DNA from: Isoetes taiwanensis
Taxonomy: Eukaryota; Streptophyta; Lycopodiopsida; Isoetales; Isoetaceae
Assembly: GCA_021234155.1 (NCBI GenBank)
Contig: JAJEKV010000114.1
Coordinates: 449,654 to 513,653, forward strand
Direction of reading: 5' to 3'
Length of the DNA: 64,000 bases
In this document: piece after piece, positions 12,870 through 24,359 of the stretch
Numbering within the stretch: the first letter of the stretch is position 1
Layout of the letters: the number at the start of each line of letters is the position of its first letter
The notes under the pieces: generated by a model
Databases searched by the model: none
What the model saw: only the letters and a program-made list of their open reading frames with translations
Told to the model about the DNA's origin: nothing
Program-made: the position numbers and the translations under genes

Positions 12870-13070
12870 CTAGTGTGTGTTGAAATTAGTACTCAGTGCC
12901 GCTATAGTTTTGTGGTCAATATCGCAGGAATAGTGTTTTTACAATTAAATCAATGGAGAAATAACTTTGTGTGAATTACAATTTGCCTAGTTGAACCGAG
13001 TCAAAAATTCAAGTGATAAAATAATTAACTAAAGTTCATATCTTCTTCAATTGATATCAGAGCCAATAGC
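12870..13070 (+). repeat. Possible Ty1/copia LTR end with primer-binding site
   Basis: The segment begins near a TGTTGAAATTAGT sequence and ends in TCTTCA followed by ATTGATATCAGAGCCAA. The latter resembles the initiator-methionine tRNA primer site (TGGTATCAGAGC) that follows plant copia LTRs. The second LTR and the copia polyprotein are not seen; the hAT pseudogene lies downstream. Confidence 0.33.
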
Positions 13071-13417
13071 AAGTAGATTTAGAGCTTGCTTATTGAGCAA
13101 TATTGAAGTCTATAACAGTGGTGCAGGTTTTCGGGTTTGAAAAGAAAAGGTCAAAAGTGTTCAGAGGTTTGAGATCTATGGTATCTTATTGAAGATATTG
13201 AAGGAGTGTTTGAGTTCAGAGTTACAGTTAAAACCTCTAGTGAAAGAGGAACTAGTAGCTCTGCAGATAGTGGCACCAATGTGGCAGCTTCTAGTACATC
13301 GAGAGATACTAGTGGTCCTTCCAATATAGGGCAGATGCTGCAAAATACTAAGAAGCACAAGAGATAATCATGAACAAAGTTGGGTCAATCATTGTGCTGA
13401 GGGTCAGAGAAAAATCC

Positions 13418-15096
13418 CTAAACAAATGTGGAAATACCTACTTGAGCACTATGAAAAGAACACTTTCTTCCAGGTAGATATATCAAAGCAATGCCCATGA
13501 GATAATCCCTTGGGCTAAGCAACTTTGCACCATCAAAAATATCCATATCATCAAACCTTTTCTTCAATGAGTCAATGATAAGCTTTATGTATCTCCTCCC
13601 CAATGCAATGCAAGCTTCCTTAGAATTCAACATACAATGTGTGTCCTTTTTATGCATGAGACCAAAATGTAAAGCATGTAAATGCAAGAAGATGTTATAT
13701 GTGGTGCACCTTGTCCAAATTCTCCCACCAAATATTGCATTTGGAAAGTATCAATAACCATACTTATCACGTTTCCAATTGAAGTAATGTCATTGAAGGA
13801 AGAACATTTGCTAGCATATGAAAGAAAAATTGCACGCCATAGTGTGTAAAGTAACCATACATTTCCTTCTCATCAAGTCTCCATACTTCCAAAATTGGAC
13901 CCATGAGCCTCACAACTTTTTTCATGACGTCTCCTCTAGACAACCAACGCACTTCATGCATTTGAAGCAAATTCAATTTCTTCTTTTAAAAACACTTGAC
14001 AATATCTTGGAGGAAAGAATGCCTTTTAGATGATCCTCCCACCCAACTTGTGGCCTTCTTAGCCAACTTGTCTAGTGTCTTAGATTCAAGAATAGATTCA
14101 TATGCATCAGCCATGGCTAAAGCCTCTCTATGTGTTATACAATGAACACTTAAAAGATGTGGTATTTCCATCTTAAATCTTGTTGCTACTCCAGTTTGTG
14201 AGCCAACCATAGCACTTTCCCCATCGGATCCAAAACCAACCATCTTTTGCAAATCAAAACCTAGTCCTTCCAAAAGACACTTCAATGCAACATACATTTC
14301 ATTTGCACCTCCACTACTCATATTCAACAACTTCAAAAATTGAGTAACGGGCAATCCCTTACCTCCATCTTTTAAGAATGTGACGTACACGATAAGGTGT
14401 TGATCCAAAGAAATATCCGTGCTCTTATCAATGAGAATAGAATTTAATATGGACTAAGCACATCCTGCCAAAGAGCTTCAAAGTAAATAAAGTAGAAAGC
14501 ATCCAAGAACTCGCGACCAGATTTGGGATTTGTATAGGAGGAGTAATCATCACTAATAGGCATACCTGGAGTTTCCAAAAAGCGATGATGGGCACATAAT
14601 GTTGAGTAGAAATTCATGGACAAGTCATTCTTAGTCAGTAAAATACATAATTCTCATCACAAGACTTCACCCCTTCTGCCTCTGCATCCAACATACGATT
14701 GATATGCACTTCTAGTGGCACAACTTTCTTCCTCTCCTTACTTACAGCAAGTCTATGATCTTGTGACATTGCATGCACATCCAATGCTTGTAACTGAATG
14801 TTAATGCTGCCTTGTTTAGAGAAGGCATTAACTTGCAAATGTTTAATACATAGAGAGCAATACATTCTTTGATGACCATCATCTAGAATTTTTCTAAAAA
14901 CCCATGGATGCTTAAGGAGCCATTCATCTCTAAATTCTCTCTCACTTGTGAGATTTCTTTTTTAATTCTCTTCTCCAGAATAAATCCCTTCCTCTCCCTC
15001 TATTGGCAAATTCATATTTGGCACTGTAGCCTTTTTAAAAACTGAAATCAGAGAAGCTTGCCTCTTGTTCTTTTTTGGGCGTCCCATCTTCTTCAT
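13418..15096 (-). pseudogene. hAT-superfamily (ZNF862-like) transposase, broken
   Basis: Reading the minus strand from ATG 15096, the blocks are in order. First comes a basic AT-hook-like start (GRPKKNKRQ), then a TTF-type zinc finger (MYCSLCIKHLQVNAF, with GSINIQLQALDVHA). Next are YTNPKSGREFLDA, LIDKSTDISLDQHLIVYVTF and GFGSDGESAMVG, followed by HLLSVHCITHREALA and then VRWLSRGDVMKKV. This order fits hAT-like transposases related to the ZNF862/DUF4371 group. In-frame stops occur (about 14,630, 14,450 and 14,960) and the frame changes near 13,980, so no complete protein can be made. The C-terminal dimerisation region is not seen. No terminal inverted repeats or 8-bp duplications were located. 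Confidence 0.75.
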
Positions 15097-15187
15097 CTCT
15101 CCTTCCAAATTTATGATGTTAAATGCCTCTTAAGGTATTTTTCAGTCCTGTAAAGTAATTGGAGAAGAACAAAGATTCAGATCTAGT

Positions 15188-15211
15188 TAAAAAAAAAAAA
15201 AAAAAAAAACA
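15188..15211 (+). repeat. A-homopolymer tract
   Basis: A run of over 20 adenines followed by CAACAACAATACAATACAATA; it could be the tail of an old retroposon whose body is not recognised. Confidence 0.6.
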
Positions 15212-15293
15212 ACAACAATACAATACAATAGATTAAATGCAACAGCAGCCAATCCCTTCAATAGATTTATTAAAAAAAAAATAAACAACAGTT

Positions 15294-15589
15294 TTGTACT
15301 TTGATTTTGATATGCTATTAAGCCAATCTACATGCATAATATCACCTGCACACTGAACAGCAGTGATATTTTGATCAACTAAGGTTAAGCTGCCTAGATA
15401 GAGGCTTCCATTTTATGGGTAGCACAAAAACAACAGCAATGATCAGGACATAGAAGATTTTAAAAAATGAGGAGACTATCTTGTTAGGTGTTTGCAGGAC
15501 AAACCGAAAGGAGCTTGAGAAGGAAGTAATATTCAGCAGCACAATCTGAGATTGTACTTTGATTTTGATATGCTATTAAGCCAATCTAC
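15294..15589 (+). repeat. Pair of 38-bp direct repeats
   Basis: The same 38-base string (starting TTGTACTTTGATTTTG and ending CCAATCTAC) lies at 15,294-15,331 and at 15,552-15,589, 258 bases apart. No coding sequence lies between. It is too long for a target-site duplication. Confidence 0.85.
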
Positions 15590-17385
15590 GCGCACAGATG
15601 ATCCACAACACAAGTGCAAAAACAATTGTAGAGGCCGCGGTATTTGTAACTACGAATTTGAAATTTATAAACTAGAATTTGGAATTTGTACAGGTTAATG
15701 CGGTCACTACTTATTTTATTGGAAAAGGCTTGAGATGTGCATGCTGCCATTAAGTTTCTGAGGTGGGTTCTCTGCCTTGCATTTCGAAGGAGCTTAGGAT
15801 TCGAAAGACCCAATTGCTTGGCATTTTAGTTTAGCTTAGTGAACAAGAGCAATGACGGATTTATGAGCTATGATGGACAATCTGTTATGCGTTTTTCATC
15901 TGCTGTTTATGGTAAATTACCAATAACAATAGCAACACGGTACATAGCAATACAGTACAGGAATGTCAGAACCAGAAAGGGCTAAATTGTTGCGTGTGAG
16001 AAAAGAAGCAATGCAATCCAAGGCAAAGTAGTAAAGAATCAAACTTGGTCTTCCCGTATGATGATATGATGATCTTGTTTGCAAATATCCCTAAGTTCTA
16101 CACTGGCCAAGCTTCTGATGAGCCCCAAATCGATTCAAAGACTTAATATTAAAGTTCCTTTCATGATTCTTGCTACCCAAAATGGATTGCAAAGAAAGAT
16201 TCGGCTGGTCGAAATATGTGAATCCTGGGCATCATCTGACAAATTCGGGAAGCTCTAATCACGATTCATGCATTCTTGCTGCCAATTTGCTGCCCACACA
16301 GTAATCGATTTGCTGCCCCGCAATGGTATCAGAGAAAGGATTGTTGCCCCACAGTGGTATCAGAGAAAGGATTGCTGCCCCACAGTTTGTATCAAAGAAA
16401 GAAGAAGAAAAATTTCCCCCCAAATTTCGTAAAAACAATCAAATTCTTTTAGAATCCATCAAATAATTTTGGTTTGGCAATATTAATTGCTGCCATTGGC
16501 GCCATGCTAAGCCATAATGCTAATAAATAATTATTCTTTGTATGTATGATAATGTATGTATTCCTTAGAAAATCTTTCTTTGATTTCTCTATATACGGTA
16601 TTTATATAGTAATAGTATAATAATTGCGCTACATAATATGTATTATACACATATTAAAAAAAATAGGGGTATAAGTGCATGGCTATGTCAAAAGTAGACT
16701 TTTTGTTGCATGGCAAAATCTTTTTTAACTTTCATTTTGCAAGGCTATGGAAAATCTAGACTTGTTCTTGAAGGTCTACTTTTGTTTTTTACTTTATTTT
16801 GCATGGTTTTTAAGGTCTTGCAAGGCTTGCAGCCTTCAATTTCCAACCTTGAATCCAGCCCCAAGGAACTATTTTTTACTTCCCTTTTTTTTTTTTTCCC
16901 CGAAACACAAGTTTTGTAAAAAGCATTCGTAAACGTAATGACATTACTTTCATTCAAATGCAAGCTTGCAATTAGAACTTGTAGTAAATTTTGTTGTCAC
17001 TACACCAGAAAATTCTTCCTATTTTAAAAATTTTATTTTAGAAGTACAATAAGGGTTGTTGTCCAATTAGGTGTTTTTTGTACATAGTGTTTTGTTTATG
17101 TGTTGACAACTTGCAAGAATTATGTGAAATGGATTTTATTGAAAGTTACGTCAAAAAAGAACCTAAGTGGATCATATGTCAAAATTCTAATCTTGAATTT
17201 TACTTTTAAAAATTTACTTTATTATGTGATTTAGTTGAAGCCATTTCTTTTTCTAAATTTTAGCTAGAGGAAAATCTTTTGGTCAAATTTAGATGTTCTA
17301 ATGTCATGTCCAGTGGGGGTTCCTCTTTTTGGTAAAATCTTCACGCTTTTACTGGCAACTTTGGCACTTATATATTAGATTGGAC
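15590..17385. other. No gene recognised
   Basis: No supported gene is seen apart from the short tandem motif listed separately at 16,312-16,401. The remaining sequence is AT-rich and runs up to the L1 insertion. Confidence 0.5.
16312..16401 (+). repeat. Tandem primer-site-like motif (three units)
   Basis: Three units of about 33 bases, each with TGCCCC, (A)CA and GGTATCAGAGAAAGGATTG or a close variant. The core TGGTATCAGAG is the part of the initiator tRNA-Met primer site used by plant LTR retrotransposons, but a tandem array of it is unusual. No LTR or polyprotein was recognised next to it. Confidence 0.6.
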
Positions 17386-18580
17386 AACTCCCAAAAGAGG
17401 TTCCTTTTGGGAAACCGGCACTTAGGGCAGTTCTTCCTTGGTGTCTCTTTTATCTGTTTCTTCCATATCCGAATGCTTCCCCCTTCTTGAAGGGACTGCT
17501 TGATTCTTGGGAGACAGTTTGTGTGCTATTTAAGATTAATCCAGGTGTGTGTCCACAGGTAGGTTCTCTGTGTTGGTGGACTCCTCTGGATAATCACATG
17601 CCTCTGTGTGCTACTGTACATCCATTGACTCAGCGGCGTTGGAGGCGTGCTGGTATTCTCACAGTTGGTGCTTGGTATGAGGCAGGACACTTGTTGACTT
17701 GGGATGCTTTTCAGACTAAGTTTATGCTATCTCGATGGGACAGAGCTCGCGGGCAAAAGTTGGTCGACATTCTCGCGGGGACGCCCTTCACAATCGATTG
17801 ATGTGCCTATTTGACCGGGTCTCAAATTGCCAATGCACAACGCCTTGTGCATTCATTATATCAAAAGTCGGTTGATATTGACATTGTTTCCCCCGGGCCG
17901 GGTTGGTTCCTCGCATTCTCCCTCCTCGATTGGACGCCAGATGTGGTCCCGGGTCCAAAATAAATTGTCGCATTCCAAAGTTTCTACCTTATGGTGGCAA
18001 CTCCTTCACGATGTCTCAAGGGTTAATGTGTGCTGGTTCATAAGTTTTATCCCCGCGATTTTAACTCGCCTTAACCGTGTGTGCGACAAGTTGAGAGTAT
18101 CGAGCACTGCTTCTTTCTATGTGACCAAGTTCAGCCAGTTTGATCATGGTTACTATCTCTGTTCCATGTGGTCTTGACTAGCCAGCAGGTGCTTCTCGCC
18201 ATTTATCCTTCCACTTAGAACAGCCTTTGCAAAGAATGTGCTTTCCACTTAGCTTCAGGCTGGTTGTTGTGGTCTATTTGGAAAAGAAGGCGAATGTGTA
18301 TCTTCGAAGGCTTATCAATTAGTATCGACCAACTTCTTCACGAGGCGCAAGACAGATTGGTAAAGGCATACCTATGTTCTCAGTTTGCTCCTGAGAAAAA
18401 ACGTTTGATTTTTGAGGAATATTTGGGTATCTTATCTTATGCATAGACTGGTGGCTGCACTCAGTGGATTATCTTTGTCTGCTGAGATTTTATTCATGTT
18501 TCTGCATCTATGTGTGTACTTCTTCTGGAATAGTGAATAAGAGTTTGTCGCCCAAAAAAAAAAAAAAACTCCCAAAAGAG
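17386..18580 (+). mobile_element. 5'-truncated L1-type LINE with perfect target-site duplication
   Basis: The body (17,400-18,566) is flanked by the 14-bp duplication AACTCCCAAAAGAG at 17,386-17,399 and 18,567-18,580. It ends in a poly(A) run at 18,554-18,568. The sequence keeps the C-terminal part of an L1 ORF2: TPLDNHMPLC and HLLTWDAFQTKF (17,560-17,730), then ESIEHCFFLCDQV of the zf-RVT zinc-binding region (about 18,092-18,130), then WLLWSIWKRRRMCIFEG near 18,260-18,310. Several stops break it. The duplication shows target-primed reverse transcription of a truncated transcript. It is related to the copy at 21,894-22,829. Confidence 0.9.
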
Positions 18581-20205
18581 CTACCATTAGCATGAGAGTC
18601 CATGATGCACGATCTATAACTTTGATGGCAGTGAAACAAGGTGCGTCTTGGACTCCTACAGCTTGTCGAACCAATCAATCCTACGACCCGTGATCAGATG
18701 TTGAAGCCTCCGGGCATGTCTCGCTTTTGCTTATAGTCATTTATGATTGAGGCCTATGATTTTGAAATATTTAAATAATGATTTCGCCTAAAGTTTTGAG
18801 GGAATATCGAACCTCTATAATGGCTTTGCCTAAGATTTTAGAATATGAAATACGGGGCTTGAACCTCTATTAAAATAACTCAATGTCCTAATAAGACTAC
18901 TTTTAACCAATGTACCCAAAGTGAGCTAATGTGATTATTTTTTATCTTAAATCTATATTTTTATTTTTATAACAACCCATTCAATTGTTTTAGGGATATA
19001 TGCTCTATGGTTTTAAATTGTTATTTTTACATCTATATGAAATCCCCTAGAACCCCCCCTATTTTATTTTACTACATATATCTAAGTGGGAAAAACATGG
19101 AGGTGTGCAAGAACCCCGCAATAACCAATGGAAACAAATAAGCACATACTCAAGCAAAAGAGAGCATCCTAGGCAATGGGGTAATGAGACTTGGGACCTT
19201 GCTTAGACAAAAAATAAACTGACAAGGTTGGCTAATTAGATGCAATTGGCTGGGGTTTCACTTCCTTGTGTCTCATGGTCCCAAGCCCTTTGAGATCATA
19301 GTGGATTTTGGGTTGGAGACTACATTGCTCACAATAGAGTCCATAGTATCATTCGCCATCCACATTGGCAAGTTTCGATATGAGCACGATTCTGGGAACC
19401 CCAGGAGCAAGTAGAAGATCATCCTTACCTCCACTCTCTGAGATCCAATTCGATGGGGCCGAGTTGGTGCTAGGCCCTCAAAGACCATTTCGAGTTGCCC
19501 ACCCTTCGATGTTGACATCTATTGACCAGTTAGGGGTCTCTAGCATCATTGACAATCATCACATCCCTATGATTTTAGGTCATGGCTAGGAACTGCCATG
19601 ATAATGCTCAGGCTCATGTCTGACCCTCCATGCATGATTTGAAGATTATAGGTGGGCTTGTCTTTGGGACTTAATATGGTTTAATATGCCACTAGACTAG
19701 AAGCATACTATAAAGGCATCAATACTAATATCTCGGCTAAGGTTTTAACTAGTTTAGAGTTATAACTTTACATGCATGCATGCATGAATGTCACACCACA
19801 TAATGACAAATACTCATGATCATAGAGACAAATCAACTTACATAGTAATTAAAAGTGTAGGGAAGATCATACCTGGACAATGAGTTTGATTCCCCTTTAA
19901 AAGGGTAAAAAAGCCAATTGTATGCTAGGCAGAGAGGAGCAAGAATAGATAACTGAGAAAATCCTAAGCATGACGTCGATGGGATTTAAATACGGGTCAC
20001 ATAATAGATAGTGGGACTTATTATAACCATTAATGGCCAATACCGAATTGGTGTGGTATACCAGAAAGTATCTCAGAGCCAACAACAGCCTCATCTACCA
20101 CTGTGTATGCAGGAAGGCTTTAGGATAAATGAGCGCTTGGCACTCTTATGACATAAGGCATGATGACTTTGTTGATTGCAACATCGGGGAATTCACTATA
20201 GATGG
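18581..20205. other. No gene recognised
   Basis: No supported coding region. The frames at 19,273-19,589 on both strands overlap and neither shows a family motif. A short GCAT tandem run lies near 19,772-19,786. Confidence 0.5.
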
Positions 20206-20505
20206 GAATTGAATTGAATTGAATTGAATTGAATTGAATTGAATTGAATTGAATTGCATCTTATCGTCCACGAAGACCAAATAGCCTATGGGACCCATGG
20301 GATCCAAACAAACAAACAAACAAACAAAAAAGCCGACCTACTACTGTTTAGGATTAGAAAACCCTTGGGAAGGTTTTTGAGGGAAAAACATTAACAGTAA
20401 TAGACTTGCTAATAAAATATACATATGTACAAGACTGTGTTGTGGTTGGGGACATAATTGAGCTTGCATGTCCAATATCTCCTGGATGTGCCTGTCATGA
20501 ACCTA
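20206..20505 (-). mobile_element. LINE 3' end with GAATT pentamer tail
   Basis: On the plus strand about ten GAATT units (20,206-20,256) are followed by TTATCGTCCACGAAGACC and CCTATGGGACCCATGGG, then by a CCTTGGGAAGG/GAGGGAAAAAC stretch. This is the reverse complement of the LINE 3' untranslated region found twice at 27,788-28,834. Read on the minus strand, the far end still codes for a peptide (HIQEILDMQAQLCP) that matches the C-terminal peptides of those copies. The element is truncated at about 20,505. Its tail unit is a pentamer, not poly(A). Confidence 0.75.
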
Positions 20506-20680
20506 TGCAAAAACAAGGAAAATACGTGGAAAATACGCAAGAAATATGGAAGAAATATGCCAAGATCAGCACAGAATCTGATATATGAACATGTATCAAG
20601 AGTACAATGGCCCAAAGGCAAGCAGGAACACGAGATAGATGCCTAGAAAGCTCAAGACTAGCGTTGAACCAGAATGGTTT
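20506..20680. other. Probable LTR-like remainder of the heat-motif segment
   Basis: This AT-rich stretch lies between the LINE end and the TATA/heat-shock motifs. On the minus strand it is just downstream of the TATA box, so it could be the transcribed part of an LTR. No coding frame is supported. Confidence 0.3.
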
Positions 20681-20800
20681 GACAAGAAGGAGATGCCTCC
20701 TTATATATCTAGGCCAACGGTCGATCGCTAAGAACTCTAATGGATGAGATCATGCCAAGTGTCACACATGCATATAGGTTCTAGAATATTCTAGAACCTC
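20681..20800 (-). promoter_or_regulatory. Heat-shock elements plus TATA box
   Basis: A perfect 22-bp palindrome at 20,777-20,798 has the core TTCTAGAATATTCTAGAA. That is four alternating TTC/GAA units with exact 2-base spacing, and a fifth unit (TCC..GAA) follows. This matches the consensus for heat-shock-factor binding. About 70 bases further along the minus strand (20,702-20,708) is TATATAA, followed by GGAGGC. The segment joins directly to the broken end of the gypsy integrase, so it may be part of an LTR. That it works is an inference from motif spacing only. Confidence 0.5.
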
Positions 20801-21350
20801 CTAGAAATAGCCCTGTACGAACTGCGGTCCACGATCGCTGACGATAGTATCGGGCAAGCCATGAAGTCTGACTACTTCACAAAGAAGAAGATCCGATGTT
20901 CCCTCACTGGTGATGGTGATGTTGCAGGGAATAAAATGAGCCATCTTAGAGAAACGATCAACAACAACCATGATGGCATCATAACCCCGAGCGACTGGCA
21001 GCTCCAGAATAAAGTCTATAGAAATGCTCTTCCAAGGTCCATCTGGTACCGGCAGTGGATGAAGAAGGCCGTGAGAAAGATGCATTGGAACCTTTGCTCG
21101 ACAGCAAATGTCACAGGATCGAATAAAAGCTTCGACAGAGTGACGAAGCCTAGGCCACCAATACTCTCGACTAATAAGTTCAAGAGCCTTGGCTACCCCA
21201 AAATGTCTGGCCATAGGTGAATCATGGCAAGCCTGAAGAACCCGAACCCTAGAAGCACCATCTGGCACATACAGAAGCCCATCCCGAAACAGGAGTTCAT
21301 CTCAAACCTCAAAACGATCATAGTCTGATCGCATTTGTTAAGAAGATGAT
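20801..21350 (-). pseudogene. Gypsy integrase (truncated)
   Basis: The N-terminal HHCC zinc-binding module is visible (CHDSPMARHFG, then CDICCRAK), followed by the start of the catalytic core with its first two acidic residues (SISIDFILELP, with Asp, and TIVSDRGPQF). The third catalytic Glu and the C-terminal or chromodomain region are missing, because the sequence changes to the heat-motif segment after GPQFV. It cannot catalyse strand transfer as it stands. Confidence 0.85.
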
Positions 21351-21892
21351 GCAGTGCCAAGGTGTGAGAATACATCTTGAGCCAATGGATCGGAGGGCAG
21401 AGATGCTCGAACAGACTCCAACAAGGCCGTATCATGAGGCTTCTCAAACAAAGTGAAGGCCATAAGCTGGAACCGATCAGGCCCTAGAATGACCTGTGAT
21501 TGCTGATCAAATGCATGATCACTTAGCTTGAGCTCCAGGTAGGAGCATCGAGACAAGGCATCAGGCTTCCCTTGGAGGGGCCCAGGACAGTACTTGATCA
21601 CGAAATCAATACGGGATAATACTTGAGTATGCCGGGTCTGGCGACGGTTGAGCACTCGAACAGATTGAAAATATTCTAGATTTCGATGATTTGTATAGAC
21701 TGTGAACTTATGAGGAGATCCCTCCAGGAAACGTCTCCACTCCTCGAAAGAATCCACTATCGCCAACAACTTCTTGTCATAAATGGGATAGTTGATTTCA
21801 AAGAACTGAAACTTCCGCGCGGAGTGATAGGCGATTGAATGCGATTCATGGTCATCCCCTCCGTGACATGATCCCACCAAGAGCAAAATCAA
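21338..21892 (-). pseudogene. Gypsy RNase H and RT-integrase connection
   Basis: The frame shows SIAYHSARKFQFFEINYPIYD, KKLLAIVDSFEEWRRFLEG and VYTNHRNLEYF, which are hallmarks of gypsy RNase H. GPLQGKPDALSR follows at the usual boundary to the integrase. The frame joins the reverse transcriptase at 22,845-23,165 once the L1 and one copy of its target-site duplication are disregarded. Confidence 0.85.
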
Positions 21893-22844
21893 ATTGGACT
21901 CTGCATCTCCCTTGGCCTCTTCCCCACCCCGGTACTTTCAACTGATGGATTGTTTGCGGGGATAACATCCATCCGTGACTGGTATTAGGATGGTCATCTG
22001 GCACCGTGGGAGTTTTTTTGGGAGAGATTTGGCCTTCGGCGATGGGACATATGGACTTGGGCCAGAATTGCCAATGCTATTCCATTGCAGTTGTCTTCTC
22101 AAGTCAATCGCGTTTGGAAGTCGCATAGTGGACTTGATGCATCTCAGTTTGTAGCATCGGCTTATGGGCTCCTAGCCCTTCAGGACACGTTGCTGCCTTC
22201 GGATAAGTGGTCGCTTAAGCTTCCAGGGAGTAAATGGCCCGCATGTGGAAGTGGGCGTGGAATACATTGCCTCCTTCTAAAATCCGTACCCTTTTGTGGC
22301 AGATCTTGCACCGTCGCCTCAGGATGAATGTCGGAGTCCACAGGTTTAAGCCTCAGGTAGCGGAAACATGCCCTTTATGTGAGAGGCGACGTGAGACCAT
22401 TGAGCACTGCTTTGTCCTATGCACAGAGGTAGGGGCAGCTTGGTCCTGGGTGAGAGCCCTCTTTGGGACTTCACTATGCAGTCAGAAGATTCTCTTGGGA
22501 GTCCTTCCTAGCAGGTGGGCAGTGGCCAAGCGGCAGGCGTTTCATTTATGCAGAGCTTGACTTTTGTGGCTGATTTGGAAAAGATGGAGAGCGAAGGTCT
22601 TTCAGAATGCAGTGCTTAGCCCTTTTCGGTTGGTTCCGATCTTGAGGCATAAGTTGTGGCAGGCTTACCAAGTCTCAAGCTTGTCTGGCACAGTTAAGCG
22701 GGAAATTTGGTCGACATTCCTACAGATTGTGGATCATGATGGGCGCTTCATTTCTTAGCACCACACTTATCATTGTACTTGATCACATTCTAGTGGTTTA
22801 ATATATTCTTATATTCTTCAAAAAAAAAAAAGAGCAAAATCAAA
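21879..22844 (+). mobile_element. 5'-truncated L1-type LINE inside gypsy, perfect TSD
   Basis: The 15-bp duplication AAGAGCAAAATCAAA lies at 21,879-21,893 and 22,830-22,844, with a poly(A) run at 22,820-22,830. The 936-bp body keeps the ORF2 C-terminus, including the zf-RVT domain. Its blocks are PPSKIRTLLWQILHRRL and CPLCERRRETIEHCF (22,255-22,410), then LIWKRWRAKVFQ and a stop at 22,756. It splits the gypsy RNase H frame, so it inserted after gypsy did. It belongs to the same L1 type as 17,386-18,580. Confidence 0.93.
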
Positions 22845-23873
22845 AGCATCAACTTCGACAACATATGGGCGCAAAGGATCTGCATGAGCAAGAACTGGCG
22901 CCGTAGTGAAAGCATGCTTCAGAGTAACGAAAGCAGATTCCGTTTCCACACTCCATTTAAATGGCACGTCCTTAATCGTGAGGCGTATCAAAGGAAGGGC
23001 AATCTCTGAATAATCCCGAATGAAACGCCGATAGAAATTGGCAAACCCAAGAATATACTGAACATCTCGAACGGATGAAGGCGTTTGCCACTCCAGAACA
23101 GTGCTGCCCTTTTTGGGATCCATAGAGACTCCATGTGGAGTGATATGATAGCCAAGGAACTCCACCTTATCCTGCTCGAACTAACACTTCTCAAGTTTGA
23201 CATATAACCCATGCTCCCGAAGCTTCTGAAGGACCTGTCGAACATGCCTCTCATGTTCTTCGAGAGTCTTAGAATAAATAGGAATATCATCCAAATAGAT
23301 GATAACAAAAGTGTCTAAAAATTCTCGAAAGACATTATTAGCCATATACTGGAATACTGATGGAGCATTGGTAAGTCCAAATGGCATAACTGTGTACTCA
23401 AAATGGCCATAGCGAGTACGAAAATATGTTTTCCACTCATCACCCTCCCGGATTCGGTAGGCACCCCGAAGATCAATCTTCGTAAAATAATGCGCACCTT
23501 GGAGTCGCTCCAACAACTCTGGGATTAGAGGAAGCGGATACTAATTCGACACTGTAATTTTATTGAGGCCACGATAATCAACGACCAAACACAGCAAATC
23601 ATCTTTCTTTTTGACGAAGAAGATAGGCGCTCTAGCAGGGGATTGAGAATGTCGAATGAAGCCAGTGGCTATATTCTCTTCAATATCATCCCGCAAAACC
23701 TTCAATTCAGTGGAAGATAGACCATATATTGGACCATATGACGGCATTGTCCCAAGCTGCAAATCAATAGCACAATCATATGGACGATACTCTGGGAGCT
23801 TGCTGGCTTTGACTTTGTCAAAACCATCAGAGAAGTCGCCATATTTATCTGGGAGCATTGGAGTAGACTTCAC
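22845..23873 (-). pseudogene. Gypsy reverse transcriptase
   Basis: Conserved RT blocks occur in order: [78 protein letters not shown] and the catalytic [12 protein letters not shown], then EFLGYHITPHGVSMDP. The catalytic YLDD is present. Breaks lie near 23,517-23,541 and 23,166-23,181, so the frame is not continuous. The wording of the blocks is chromovirus-like. Confidence 0.88.
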
Positions 23874-23989
23874 TGGTGCCGAGCTAGCCGATGGGTGAAC
23901 CTGGATTGCAAATGCTGAAGTTGGATCTTGCCTTCCAGATTTAACGAACGCGAAGAGAAATCTTCGAGATACGAAACTGAGGACATGAA

Positions 23990-24330
23990 GAAGCCTCTAC
24001 ATAAGCAGGAGCAGGAACATGAGTCGGAGCAGGAGCAGGAGTAGGAGCAACTGGAACAGGAACTGGAGCAGGGACTGGAGCAAGAACTGGATCAGGAGCA
24101 GAAGCAGGAACTGGAACTGGAGCAAGAGCAAGAGCAAGAGCAAGAGCAAGAGCAGAAACTGGAGCTGGAGCTGGAGCTAGGAGGCATGAACTGGAGCAGA
24201 GGCCAGAGTCGAATCAACACATGGAGCAGAAACAGGAACAGTAAGGATGGAATCAGGGGCCCACGATACTGCACAGATCGAAGTCGATGTTGGTGTAGAG
24301 ACCTGAACTGCTGATGAACTGGAACTAGAG
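23990..24330 (-). repeat. Pro/Ala-rich linker built of hexamer-like repeats
   Basis: The plus strand is a run of GGAGCA, GGAACT and AGAGCA units. Read on the minus strand in the polyprotein frame it gives alternating Pro-Ala/Val/Leu residues (for example PAPVPVPVAPTPAPAPTHV). Such linkers can separate gypsy protease from reverse transcriptase. The tract is low-complexity and prone to slippage. Confidence 0.7.
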
Positions 24331-24359
24331 CTAGAACCAGAAATCGAAATGATCTAGTA

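Noticed and set aside
20681-20820. Complete LTR carrying the heat-shock elements
   Set aside because: No TG...CA ends, partner LTR, primer site or target duplication could be found, so it is reported only as a promoter-like segment.
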